Shown here: piece after piece, positions 36,508-46,400 of the stretch | Position numbering within the stretch: the first letter of the stretch is position 1 | Layout of the letters: every line of letters starts with the position of its first letter | Assembly (NCBI RefSeq): GCF_000526995.1 | Contig: NZ_AZUI01000001.1 | Span: forward strand, 372,001-436,000 | From: Lacrimispora indolis DSM 755 | GTDB lineage: Bacteria > Bacillota > Clostridia > Lachnospirales > Lachnospiraceae | Direction of reading: 5' to 3' | Length of the DNA stretch: 64,000 nucleotides | Translations under genes and position numbers: made by a program | The notes under the pieces: generated by a model | Databases searched by the model: none | Seen by the model: only the letters and a program-made list of their open reading frames with translations | Told to the model about the DNA's origin: nothing

Positions 36508-36527
36508 TCTTTTTCTATAGAAAGATT

Positions 36528-37433
36528 CTATAAATATGCATACAGCTCCCGGACAAAACGTATAAACAATCTGGCAGCCTTACCAGGCTTATGATTTTTG
36601 CTCCAAACCATATACAATTTCCGGTAAACCTCCTCGACTCCAAGGGAAAAGCGGAGCAGGGAGCCCTGCTCTACAAAATCATCCACAGCAGCACCGGATA
36701 TGATGGAAATGCCCATGGCCGCTTCCACGGATTTTTTAATGGTTTCCTGGTTACTGATAGTGGCTACAACCTCCAGACGGTTTAAATCCACCCCCATATC
36801 CCTTAGATGCCGCTCCGCTTCCTTTCTCGTGCCCGAACCTTCTTCCCGGACGATCCACCGTTCTTCATAAAACTGCTCCATGGGGAACCCGGTTTTCTCA
36901 TATTGGCGGTATTTGTCATTATTGGGAGTGATGATCACCAGACGGTCAAAATAAAAGGGTTCAAAGACACAGGTAGGATCAGAGCCCAGGGTTCCTGTAA
37001 ACCCCACTTCCACCTGGCCCTCCTGAACCATCCGAACCACCTCCATGCTGTCCGCCTCCTTTAACTCCAGCTGGTTTCCGGGATAGGTCCTGGAAAACAG
37101 GGAAAGGATCTGAGGCAGGATATACTGTCCCGGCACCGTAGAGGCGCCCACTGTGATTTTATTTGCCGCTTTTAAATCCTTCTGTGTGAAATCACGCAGG
37201 ATATTTTTTTCCAACTGCAGCATTTTCCTTGCATTGTCATAAAGCTGTTCCCCTTCACGGGACAACTCCACATCCTTTGTGGTGCGGACAAACAGACGGA
37301 CGTCCAGTTCCCTTTCCAGAGAACTGATATGGGCACTTACCGTGGGCTGAGTTAAATAAAGCTTCTTGGCTGCAGCCGAAAAGCTTTTTTCTTCCGCTAC
37401 GCATACAAATGCCTCCAGTTGTTTCAAATTCAT
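36528..37433 (-). CDS. LysR-family regulator associated with selenium metabolism
   Basis: 301 residues. The N-terminal winged helix is complete (MNLKQLEAFVCVAEEKSFSAAAKKLYLTQPTVSAHISSLE), followed by a periplasmic-binding-like effector domain (TVGASTVPGQYILPQILSLF). It is embedded in the selD operon, overlapping the desulfurase-like gene by four bases, with DUF3343 20 bases downstream. This subgroup of LysR proteins is regularly found in such selenium clusters, so it probably responds to selenium or sulfur status (inference). Confidence 0.85.
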   Translation of the reverse strand: MNLKQLEAFVCVAEEKSFSAAAKKLYLTQPTVSAHISSLERELDVRLFVRTTKDVELSREGEQLYDNARKMLQLEKNILRDFTQKDLKAANKITVGASTVPGQYILPQILSLFSRTYPGNQLELKEADSMEVVRMVQEGQVEVGFTGTLGSDPTCVFEPFYFDRLVIITPNNDKYRQYEKTGFPMEQFYEERWIVREEGSGTRKEAERHLRDMGVDLNRLEVVATISNQETIKKSVEAAMGISIISGAAVDDFVEQGSLLRFSLGVEEVYRKLYMVWSKNHKPGKAARLFIRFVRELYAYL

Positions 37434-38572
37434 AGGCTCAGCTCCCTCACTGCACGAATGGCTTCGTCGATCTCTTCTTCCTTATTATAATGGGACATGG
37501 AAAAACGCACTGCCCCCTGCTCCACCGTGCCAAGAGCCTGGTGCATGAGCGGCGCACAATGGGCTCCCGCCCTGGTATAGATATCATAGGAACAAGCCAG
37601 CTCGTCAGCTACTTCCCCGGAATCGTAATCTCCTATATTAAGAGCAACCACCGGAGCGCGGCAAAGAAGTGCTTTTTCCGAAAAGTCCCCATATACCCGG
37701 ACTCCAGGAATATCCTTTACCCCTTCATAAAACCGTCTCATAAGCATAAGCTCCCTTTCCCGGATGGTTTCGATTCCTGTTTTCTCAAGATACAGGAGAG
37801 CTGCATGAAGTCCTGCGATCCCATGGCCGTTTAAGGTTCCCGCTTCCAGAGCTTCCGGCATTTCCTCCGGCTGAGTCTTTAAATAGCTTTTGATTCCGCT
37901 GCCTCCCACAAGGAGAGGACGTATGGAAATTCCCTCCCGGACACAGATCCCTCCCGTTCCCTGGGGGCCTAAAAGCCCCTTATGCCCGGTAAAGCACAAA
38001 ACATCAATTCCCATGTTCTCCATATCAATTTTAAATACTCCGGCAGTCTGGGAAGCATCCACGATCAGAAGGAGCCCATGCCGTCTGCACATATTGCCGA
38101 TGATTTCTAAGTCGTTTAAATTTCCCGTTAAGTTGGAGGCATGGGTACAGACCACTGCCTTTGTATTTCTCCGTACGGCTTTCTCATAATCCTCATAACC
38201 AACCCTGCCCTTTTCATCTGCAGGCAGGATGGTAAGCTCCACACCCTGTTCCTCCATGCGGTATAATGGGCGCAGCACGGAATTGTGCTCCATCATGGTG
38301 GTGATCACATGATCTCCCGGTTCAAACAGTCCCTGAATTGCCAGATTTAAGCTGGCCGTAGAATTGGCTGTAAAAGCCACCCGGGAAGGATCTCCTCCAT
38401 GGAAAAGCTCCGCCAAGAGCCTGCGGGTGTCAAAAATCAGGCGGGATGCATCCAGAGAGGCCCCATGGGCCCCCCTGCCGGAGTTTCCAAGAGAAACCAT
38501 GGCGTCAGCCACAGCCTGTCTCACTTCCTCCGGCTTCCGGAAGGTGGTTGCCGCATTATCCAGATAGATCAT
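37430..38572 (-). CDS. Cysteine desulfurase-like PLP enzyme (EF2568 type)
   Basis: 380 residues. It begins MIYLDNAATTFRKPEEV, has the PLP lysine K198 in VLCFTGHKGLLGPQGTGG, and a Cys in TRAGAHCAPLMHQALGT at the position of the catalytic cysteine of group II desulfurases. Length and motifs fit the class-V aminotransferase group named after E. faecalis EF2568, which lies in a selenium/molybdenum-hydroxylase cluster. It could release selenium from selenocysteine or sulfur from cysteine to feed SelD. It is five bases after selD. Confidence 0.88.
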   Translation of the reverse strand: MIYLDNAATTFRKPEEVRQAVADAMVSLGNSGRGAHGASLDASRLIFDTRRLLAELFHGGDPSRVAFTANSTASLNLAIQGLFEPGDHVITTMMEHNSVLRPLYRMEEQGVELTILPADEKGRVGYEDYEKAVRRNTKAVVCTHASNLTGNLNDLEIIGNMCRRHGLLLIVDASQTAGVFKIDMENMGIDVLCFTGHKGLLGPQGTGGICVREGISIRPLLVGGSGIKSYLKTQPEEMPEALEAGTLNGHGIAGLHAALLYLEKTGIETIRERELMLMRRFYEGVKDIPGVRVYGDFSEKALLCRAPVVALNIGDYDSGEVADELACSYDIYTRAGAHCAPLMHQALGTVEQGAVRFSMSHYNKEEEIDEAIRAVRELSL

Positions 38573-38577
38573 TTCCC

Positions 38578-39624
38578 TTACCTCAACTTTACTGATTTTT
38601 CTTCTTTTTCCACGACCCGCCCGATGATGCCGTAGGCTGTGTCCATCTGTGCCTTCTCCAGATCCTTTAAGATCTTTTCTCCGTCTTCAGGAGAGACACT
38701 GATCAAAAGCCCTCCGGAAGTCTGGGGATCACAGAAAATATCACAGATATACTCTTCTGCGTCACCGAAATCCACCTTTTCCTCCGTAAAGGAACGGTTC
38801 CGGTAAGCCCCTTCCGGGATCAGTCCCATCTGCGCAAGGCTTGGAGCCTCCTTCTGGATCGGTAGATCCTTAACGAATATTTCTATAGTGACCCCGCTGC
38901 CGTCAGCCATCTCCACCGCATGGCCTGCCAGGCCAAAACCGGTGATATCGGTGCAGCTGTGTACCTCATAATGTTCTGCCACCTGTTTTGCCTTCTTGTT
39001 TAAGGAGGTCATAACACGGATCACTTCCTCCCTCGCCTCTTTTGAGGCCATATCTGCCTTGGCTGCCGTATTGACGATCCCGGTACCCAAAGGCTTTGTC
39101 AGGATAAGAACATCTCCCGGCCTGGCTTCGCAGTTTTTAAAAACCTTGTCCGGATGAACAAACCCGGTCACACTCAGCCCGTACTTTGGTTCATCATCCT
39201 GAATGGAATGACCTCCGGCCAGCACCGCTCCCGCCTCAAGGACCTTGGAGGCCCCTCCTTCCAGGATCTTTCCCAGAAGGGCCGGATTGACACAGTTGGG
39301 CCATGCTACAATATTAAGAGCCACTTTGGGTTCCCCTCCCATGGCATAAATATCGCTCAGCGCATTGGCGGCAGCTATCTGGCCAAAGGTATAAGGATCA
39401 TCCACCACAGGAGTGAAGAAATCAAGCGTCTGGATCAATGCGGTTTCCTCATTTACCTTATAGATGGCCCCATCATCAGAGGTTTCGATCCCCACCATCA
39501 GATTAGGATCCTGGAATTTCGGCAGGTTCTCTAAAACTCCTGCAAGAGTTCCAGGGCCGATCTTGGCGGCGCAGCCGGCAGTTTTTGTCATTTGGGTAAG
39601 TCTCACTTCATGATCTGGTATCAT
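38578..39624 (-). CDS. selD: Selenide, water dikinase
   Basis: 348 residues from the ATG at 39624, which has AAGGAG ten bases upstream; the frame extends further to 39654 without a ribosome site. The catalytic pair is C18 and K21 in TKTAGCAAKIGPGTL, so this is the cysteine form, not the selenocysteine form. DITGFGLAGHAVEMA and DPQTSGGLLISV are also typical. It makes selenophosphate from selenide and ATP. No selA, selB or selC was seen here, so within this window selD serves the molybdenum-hydroxylase genes. It starts the operon with the desulfurase-like protein, LysR and DUF3343. Confidence 0.95.
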   Translation of the reverse strand: MIPDHEVRLTQMTKTAGCAAKIGPGTLAGVLENLPKFQDPNLMVGIETSDDGAIYKVNEETALIQTLDFFTPVVDDPYTFGQIAAANALSDIYAMGGEPKVALNIVAWPNCVNPALLGKILEGGASKVLEAGAVLAGGHSIQDDEPKYGLSVTGFVHPDKVFKNCEARPGDVLILTKPLGTGIVNTAAKADMASKEAREEVIRVMTSLNKKAKQVAEHYEVHSCTDITGFGLAGHAVEMADGSGVTIEIFVKDLPIQKEAPSLAQMGLIPEGAYRNRSFTEEKVDFGDAEEYICDIFCDPQTSGGLLISVSPEDGEKILKDLEKAQMDTAYGIIGRVVEKEEKSVKLR

Positions 39625-39662
39625 ACCTGTTCTTCTCCTTGTACTTATATACATCTTCTATT

Positions 39663-39690
39663 ATTTTAACATATTGTCATTTATTATCAA
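39663..39690 (-). promoter_or_regulatory. selD: Candidate promoter of the selD operon
   Basis: On the minus strand TTGATA (39685-39690), a 16-base spacer and TAAAAT (39663-39668) lie about 40 bases before the selD start. It sits in the 79-base gap after addA, where no terminator hairpin was found. Confidence 0.5.
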
Positions 39691-39703
39691 TCCATAAACG
39701 CGT

Positions 39704-42700
39704 TCAGCCCAGGGTTATTTCCTTTTCTAAAGCCATGGAATATATAATTTTTTCCCTGACCCGTTTTCCCGTCATCTGTTCCAGCGCCCGCTGATAGTAA
39801 TCCATCTGGGTCTGATACCGTTCAATTAACACCTTTTCTTCTCCCGGCCTGATGTGATCCGTCTTATAATCCACCAGAACCAGACCTTCTTCCTCCTCCA
39901 TATATGCATCCATGATACCCTGGATGAGGATCCGTTCGTCAGAATCCCCTGCCTCCATTTCCCTGGCAGGAATGCCTACAACAAACTGCCGTTCCTTTTT
40001 TAACCGACCTTCCCACTGGGCAGCCGCAAGCCGCTTTCCAAGGGGAGAGGTCAAAAAGGACATAAGAACATCTTCCGATAAAAGGGAAAGGCTTTCCTCA
40101 TCCATCCTCTGATCCTTCTTAAATCCGTCCAGAGCATTCCGAAGCTCTTCTCTGGTTCTCACCTTTCCAAAATCCAGAAGCTCCAAGGCCCTGTGATAGG
40201 CAGTTCCCCGGAAAGCTCCCCCTCCAGGGCGTTCCTCTTTTCCGTCCGTTTTTCCAGGCAGGGCCCGCCCCGCTTCAGCGCCCCCCGCATTATCGGAGGT
40301 ATCGGGCGTCAAGGGATCCCTGGAAGGGACTTCCTCCTTTAAGAAGGCAGGAATCGTAGGAATAAATTCGCTTTCCTCTTCATCCACAAACTGTCCCTGT
40401 TTTTTCAGTTCAGACACAGTCAGCTTTGTATGGAGTCTGATATCGGCCTCAAAGGGATAATAATATTCAAAAGCAGCCCTTAAATCGGCTTCAAACTCCC
40501 GGTCATAAATCCTTCCCGTATCAAGGGAAAGGAGCGCAGCCTTTGTCAGCTTCTTTTCAGCCTGCCTTTCCATCTCCCCTCCCACCAGATCAGGCACAGT
40601 CAATTCCTTTACGATCAGGTTTCCTGTGTCCGCTCCTTCCGGCTCCTGGATCTGGGAAAGGGAATATTTTCCCGACAGACTCATGAGCATCCAGTCCAGA
40701 TAAGAATCTGCGGAGCAGAGGATGGTAAAGGGGATCTGCCCCTTTACCCTTAATATCTCGGCAAAACGTTCCAGCTTTTTGTCCAGATACCGGTCAAGTC
40801 CGGTCATCACCAGCTTTTCCTTTGCCCTTGTCATGGCTACGTAAAGCACCCGGAGCTCTTCCCCCATGGCGCCAAGCTCCATTTTTCTCCGCAGGGCATG
40901 CTTCTTTAAGGTAGGCGCTTTGACTCGGCGTTCTAAGTCCAGGTGGTCGGTGCCGATTCCAAGATCCGGATCAATGAGGATTTTCCCATAAGCATCCTGC
41001 TTATTGAATTTTTTTCCCATACCAGCCAGAAACACCACAGGGAACTCCAGTCCTTTGCTCTTGTGAATGCTCATGACCCGGACCGTATTCTCCTCCCCTG
41101 CCAGGGAAGCCTCTCCGAAATCCGTATCGTATTTTTTCAGGTTTTCAATGTAGCGGATGAAATGAAACAGCCCGGTGTAGCTGGTCTTTTCATAAGCCGA
41201 CGCCTTTTCCACCAGCATGGAAAGATTGGCCCTCCGGACCTCTCCTGCCGGCATGGCTGAAATGTAATCATAATACCCGGTTCCTTCATACAGATCATAA
41301 AGCAGTTCATGAATGGAGAGATAGGCTGATTTTTCCCTGTACTCAGTAAGCAGCCTGGAAAAGACTTCCAGCTTTTCAAAAAGCTCCGGATAATCCGGAT
41401 CATGGCCATCTCCATATTCCTTTCTGTAATGCTGCCATGCTCCATATAATCCCCTGTCCTGGCCTTTTTTAGCCGTCTTTTTCCAGACAGCCATCAAATG
41501 GGCCATTTCCTCATCAGTCACCCTGCCCATGGGAGACTTTAATACTGCCGCCAAAGGGATGTCCTGCATGGGATTGTCAATGATGTTCAGCATGGAAAGA
41601 ACGGTTTCCACCTCAGAGGCGGTAAAATATCCTGTTTTCCGTTCCGCATAAGCAGGAATTCCCTCATTCATCAAAACGCTGACAAAATCCTCTGCCCAGC
41701 CGCTTAAAGACCGGAGCAGGATCACCATGTCCCCGTATTCCGCAATGCGGTAGCCGCCCTTTTCACCCTGGTTTTTATCCCAGATCAAAAGCCCGTTTAC
41801 AGGGTCCGTAAGCTTTTTGATCTTCCAGGCAATGGTCTTTGCCTCCATCTCACGGCTGGTATAATCAGCCCCGTCATCGTCAAGCTGCTTTAACAGATTT
41901 GCTGACCCATGGATCAAAAGAAGTTCCGATTTCTCTCCAATACGCCCGTCTGCCTTAAGAAACTCTGCTCCCGGATGAAGGGCTGCATCCTTTGTATACT
42001 GTATGTCTCCCAGATTTCTTGTCATGATCTGGTAAAACACCTCATTAATGCCTTTAAGGACCTCATCTCTGCTTCTGAAATTCTGATGCAGCTCAATTTT
42101 CTGGTACTTTCCTTCCTCTTTGGAATAGGAATCATACTTTTCTAAAAACAGCTGGGGCCTTGCCAGACGGAACTGGTAGATGCTCTGCTTCACATCCCCT
42201 ACCATGAACACATTGGGGGTCCCGAACCGTTCCCTTGAAATGCTGCTGATTAAAGCTTCCTGCACATCGTTGCTGTCCTGGTACTCATCCACCAGAATCT
42301 CCTCAAACTGCCTGCTAAGCTCATCGGCCACCTCGGTTGGAAGATCTTTCCCATCTTCCTTTGTCAACAGTATTTCCAAAGCATAGTGTTCCAAGTCATT
42401 AAAATCCACCAGGTTTTTCTCCCGCTTCTTATCCCGGTATCTTTCGGCGTATTCTCCTGCCAGGGAAAGAAGGGCAGTCACCGCGTCTCTGGTCCCTCTG
42501 ATATCGGAAAGGACTTCTTCCGGCGATTCAAAGCAGTATAAGTCAAGAAGCTTTCCAACCGCCTTTTTCACCCGGTCCCGGATCCCCGTCACAAATGCCT
42601 TTTTTTCCGCATCAATGTCTTTGCTTCTTATGGAGGCCAGACGGTCAAAGGAGGCCTTTTTCAGCTGCTCATTGAAAGCCTCGTAATCCTCTGCCATATT

Positions 42701-43483
42701 GAGGCGTTCCAGCATATGCAAGTCATTTGCCAGCATGGGCAGATAAGCTTCCGGCCCATTTTCCTCTTCGCACACCTCCATGGCCTTTTCCACCTGGAAT
42801 TTTAATTCCGAAAGCTGCATTTTCACATCCTTCATCAGAAATTTCATCCAGCCTGTATCCATGATCTGCCCCATGTCACAGGTTTCCAGCTCCTTCCTGC
42901 ACCGGTCAAGCCACTGGGCCGGCCAGGGATTGCTCTGGGAAAAGGTATACACCTGCATGATGTAATCCTCGATCCCCTTATCAGATTTTCCCGTTGCATA
43001 GGTTTCCACAAACTTTTCAAATAAGGGATCAGCCTTTTCATAATGCTCTTCCAGCATTTCCTTCATCACATCGGCCCGTAACAGGATGAGCTCTCCCTCA
43101 TCTCCCACCCGGAAGGCCGGATCAATGTCCAGCTTATTGTAATGGTCCTTAATAAGTCCCAGGCAGAAGCTGTCAATGGTGGTGATCTGAGCATAGGGGA
43201 TCATGGCCGCCTGCATCTGCAAATGGTCGCTGTCCGGGTTCTCCATAAGCTTTTCATCCACAGCCTTCAGCACACGTTCCCGCATTTCGTCGGCAGCCGC
43301 CTTGGTAAAGGTCATGACCAGAAGCTGGTCGATCTTTAAAGGCGCTTCGCCTTCCGTGATCATGCGGATGATCCTTTCCACCAATACGGCGGTCTTGCCG
43401 CTTCCTGCTGCCGCCGATACCAGGAGATTTCTGTTTCTGCTTTCAATGACAGCCTTTTGTTCCTCAGTCCAGCTAATCGCCAT
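39704..43483 (-). CDS. addA: AddA, helicase-nuclease subunit of the AddAB recombination complex
   Basis: 1259 residues. It has a Walker A motif (LLVSAAAGSGKTAVLVERI), UvrD-type motifs (LLVMTFTKAAADEMRERV, ILVDEYQDSNDVQEALI, MSIHKSKGLEFPVVFLAG, VLYVAMTRAKEKLVM) and a C-terminal nuclease with GLVLVDYKTD. With AddB it resects double-strand breaks and reacts to Chi sites. The ATG at 43483 is one base after the addB stop and has an AAGGTG site. Between the helicase and nuclease parts, about 31 codons (40242-40335) are a copy of the dispersed hairpin element, in frame. Confidence 0.95.
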   Translation of the reverse strand: MAISWTEEQKAVIESRNRNLLVSAAAGSGKTAVLVERIIRMITEGEAPLKIDQLLVMTFTKAAADEMRERVLKAVDEKLMENPDSDHLQMQAAMIPYAQITTIDSFCLGLIKDHYNKLDIDPAFRVGDEGELILLRADVMKEMLEEHYEKADPLFEKFVETYATGKSDKGIEDYIMQVYTFSQSNPWPAQWLDRCRKELETCDMGQIMDTGWMKFLMKDVKMQLSELKFQVEKAMEVCEEENGPEAYLPMLANDLHMLERLNMAEDYEAFNEQLKKASFDRLASIRSKDIDAEKKAFVTGIRDRVKKAVGKLLDLYCFESPEEVLSDIRGTRDAVTALLSLAGEYAERYRDKKREKNLVDFNDLEHYALEILLTKEDGKDLPTEVADELSRQFEEILVDEYQDSNDVQEALISSISRERFGTPNVFMVGDVKQSIYQFRLARPQLFLEKYDSYSKEEGKYQKIELHQNFRSRDEVLKGINEVFYQIMTRNLGDIQYTKDAALHPGAEFLKADGRIGEKSELLLIHGSANLLKQLDDDGADYTSREMEAKTIAWKIKKLTDPVNGLLIWDKNQGEKGGYRIAEYGDMVILLRSLSGWAEDFVSVLMNEGIPAYAERKTGYFTASEVETVLSMLNIIDNPMQDIPLAAVLKSPMGRVTDEEMAHLMAVWKKTAKKGQDRGLYGAWQHYRKEYGDGHDPDYPELFEKLEVFSRLLTEYREKSAYLSIHELLYDLYEGTGYYDYISAMPAGEVRRANLSMLVEKASAYEKTSYTGLFHFIRYIENLKKYDTDFGEASLAGEENTVRVMSIHKSKGLEFPVVFLAGMGKKFNKQDAYGKILIDPDLGIGTDHLDLERRVKAPTLKKHALRRKMELGAMGEELRVLYVAMTRAKEKLVMTGLDRYLDKKLERFAEILRVKGQIPFTILCSADSYLDWMLMSLSGKYSLSQIQEPEGADTGNLIVKELTVPDLVGGEMERQAEKKLTKAALLSLDTGRIYDREFEADLRAAFEYYYPFEADIRLHTKLTVSELKKQGQFVDEEESEFIPTIPAFLKEEVPSRDPLTPDTSDNAGGAEAGRALPGKTDGKEERPGGGAFRGTAYHRALELLDFGKVRTREELRNALDGFKKDQRMDEESLSLLSEDVLMSFLTSPLGKRLAAAQWEGRLKKERQFVVGIPAREMEAGDSDERILIQGIMDAYMEEEEGLVLVDYKTDHIRPGEEKVLIERYQTQMDYYQRALEQMTGKRVREKIIYSMALEKEITLG
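40242..40335 (+). repeat. Dispersed hairpin element, copy B, inside the addA coding sequence
   Basis: Sequence from the CCGT..TTTCCAGGCA start through GGGCCCGCCCCGCTT to AAGGGATCCCTGGAAGGGAC closely matches intergenic copy A (12757-12826), with about 20 more bases in the middle. It stays in frame with addA and encodes roughly VPSRDPLTP ... AGRALPGKTDG, a low-complexity linker before the nuclease domain. Confidence 0.75.
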
Positions 43484-43484
43484 T

Positions 43485-46400
43485 TTATTCACCTTCTTCC
43501 TCTACCCCTTCAATGGCAGGCCATATTTCCTCGGATTTTAAGGCTTTAAACTTCCGGAAGCCATAACCGGCCGTCTTTAAATCGAATCCGCAGACCGCAT
43601 GGTAGGGACAGTAATCGCAGGCGCTGCGGTTTCCCTGCTTATAGGGGTTTACGTGGATCACTCCGTCAAGAATCTCTCTTCCCTCCGTCTTTAACTTCTC
43701 CCGCACGAACTGTCTTAATGAGGAAAAGCGCTTTTCCCCTGCAACCGATGACTTAGCCTCCTGTATGATCCCGTTTTTCATGGAAACGGGGATCACATCG
43801 GATTCTGTTTCAATCTCGTGATCCAGATGAGAGACCGCGCTTAAATCGCTGTTAACCAGACCATTCATGCGAAGCTGCTTCAATATCCTGCCGCCTATCT
43901 CCTCATCGGTCATTTTCCCTTCTCTTTCAATGACAGGGTCGTTGATATTGTAATAGAAGATTCCGGCAGGAACCACAGACTTGTCCGGCTTTCTCCTCTC
44001 CTCCATCTCCAGGGCCGCATCCATGTAGACCACCAGCTGAAGCTGAAGGCCGTAATACAGGGCCGTTAAGTCAAACGCCGTGCTTCCGGACTTATAATCA
44101 ATAATCTTTACATAGACTGCCTCTTCATCCTCGCATAAGTCCATTCGGTCGATCCTGCCCCTTAAATGGATGGCTTCTTCCTTTGACAGGGGGATTCTCA
44201 TAGCTTTTAGCTGGTCGGCGGCAGAAAAGGATACTTCAAATCCCACAGGGACAAAATCACCCTTTTTAAGCTGTTCCGAAAGGGCCCACACCGTACGGTC
44301 TGTGATCCGTTCCACCTTGCCTGCCAGATATGCGTTTCTGGCGGAGCTTTTTAAAATGGTATTGCCGTATTCTTCCGTCACCTTGATCACGCATTCATGG
44401 ACCAGACTTTTCCGTTCTTCCTCTGTAAGGGTCTTAAAATCTCTTCCTTCCTCCTTCATCCGCTGAAACCACAAATCAATGGAATCGTGAAACAGATTTC
44501 CGATATCCATGGCAGCCAGTTCATACTCCTGCCGCTCCATCAGTTCCAGCCCGTAGCTTAAGAAATGGGCGTAGGCGCAGGAGGCATACTGCTCCATCCT
44601 TGTGACGCTTCCGCTTATGACGGAGCCATAGAGGGCCCTGGCAGCTATTTTTCCGATGCCTTTCTGCTCATAGGCATGGAAAGCGGCCTCTGTCAGCCTC
44701 TTTCCTTCTTCCCTTTGATCATCGGATAAAAGAAACGCCTTCAAAAGCTCCAGTAATCTCCTGTCTTCTCCGTTCTTTCCGTAATCCCGCAGCCCGTCTG
44801 CCAGCTGGTTCTTTGCCTCCCTCATGGACAGGGGCGCCGCCATTTTTAAAGGCGGGGCTTCCAAGAGTCCGGGAAACAGGCGTTTCAGCTCACCGATCAA
44901 GGTGGAGGGGCGCAGGCTTTTTCCGCTGCCGCCCATGGCCGCATAGGATAAAACCAGCCTTTTTTCCGGCTTTGTCAAGGCAAGGTAAAGGTAAAATCTC
45001 TGCCGGAAGCCTTCCTCTCTGGCAGTGGGAGCCAGCTCCATCTGGTGATCTCCCAGGAACTCCCGCTCCCGGTCCGTGAATAAGCTGCTCTTTTCCTTTT
45101 TCACCGGAACAATTCCGTCATTGACCCCCACGAAAAACAACACCTTAATGTGATCCAGCCTGGTTCTGGTGATGTCCCCTACCACCACCCGGTCAATGGT
45201 AGCAGGAATAAGTCCTACCTGGATTTCCGAAAATCCCGCATCCAGGATCTCCCCATACTCCCTTTTGCTTACATGTTCTTCTCCTAATAGCCCTGCCAGC
45301 CGGTCAAATAAATCCATGACCAGCCCGTAAACCTGGCTGTATTCCATGGCAAGGGTGAATTCACCCATCTCCCGGAATCTTTCCTCATAAGCCAGCATCT
45401 TTTCCTCGATCCCTGTCTCCAAAAGAAGAACCGTCATTGCCCGGGTCATGGAGGCAACCGTGGAATCAGCTTCCCCAAAGGCCTCTTTTAAGCGCCTTAA
45501 GGGAGCCATGATCTCTTCCCTGAATCCGTTTAATTCTTCCAGATTCAGTTCCTTTCCTCCCCGGTACCAGCCTTCCCACTGGGAATCCCACCGTTTAAAT
45601 CCCCGGATCCCCATGGCAATTACATAATTTTCCAGCCGGTCAGTTTTCTCCTCCTCTTTCCCCACAATAAGGCCGGTTCTCAAATACCGGAAAACGGATT
45701 CATAGGAAAAATTCTTTTGAATGATCTCTATGGCTGCGCGGATCAGCTCCACCATAGGATTTTTCAAAATGCTCTTTTTATCATCCAGGAAAAAAGGAAT
45801 TTTATTTAACTGGAACTGGTGAATGATTTCATTGGAATAGCCTCCAATATCCCCGGTAATAACCGCCATATCCCGGTAACGAAGTCCCTGATTCCTGATC
45901 TCTTCCTCCATGGAGCGGATCACAAACGAGATCTCCTCCATAGGATTTAAAGCTTTAATAAGACGTATGGAGGAGGAAGCCTCATGACAGGCCTTTCCTT
46001 TGTAGCGGTATAAGTTCTGCTCCAGAAAATCCAGGGCATTTACTTTGCCGCCTCCTTCCTTGTTCTCCTCTTTGGCCTCGCCCAGATAGCGGACAGCCGG
46101 ATGGTTCTTAAGAAGAAGGTCCTTCTCCTTTCCCGCTCCTGTCTCTTTTGCCAGCTCATTTAATTTCCATATCATCTGCCGGCTCATGTAAAACAACTCC
46201 TGTACTCCGGATCTTCTGCTTAAGTTTTCCGAAGGGTCTATAGTCACGGTAACTATGACACGTTTGCTGTAGCGGAGAAACAGCTCTAAAATCCGGTACT
46301 GGACAGGAGTAAAGCCCGTATACCCGTCAAGGGTGATCACACTGTTCTTAATCAGCTCTGACCGTGGCAGGACCCTGCACAGCACATCTAAAATTTCTTC

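Noticed and set aside
38578..39654. Selenocysteine form of SelD
   Set aside because: The catalytic position is a normal Cys codon and no in-frame TGA occurs.
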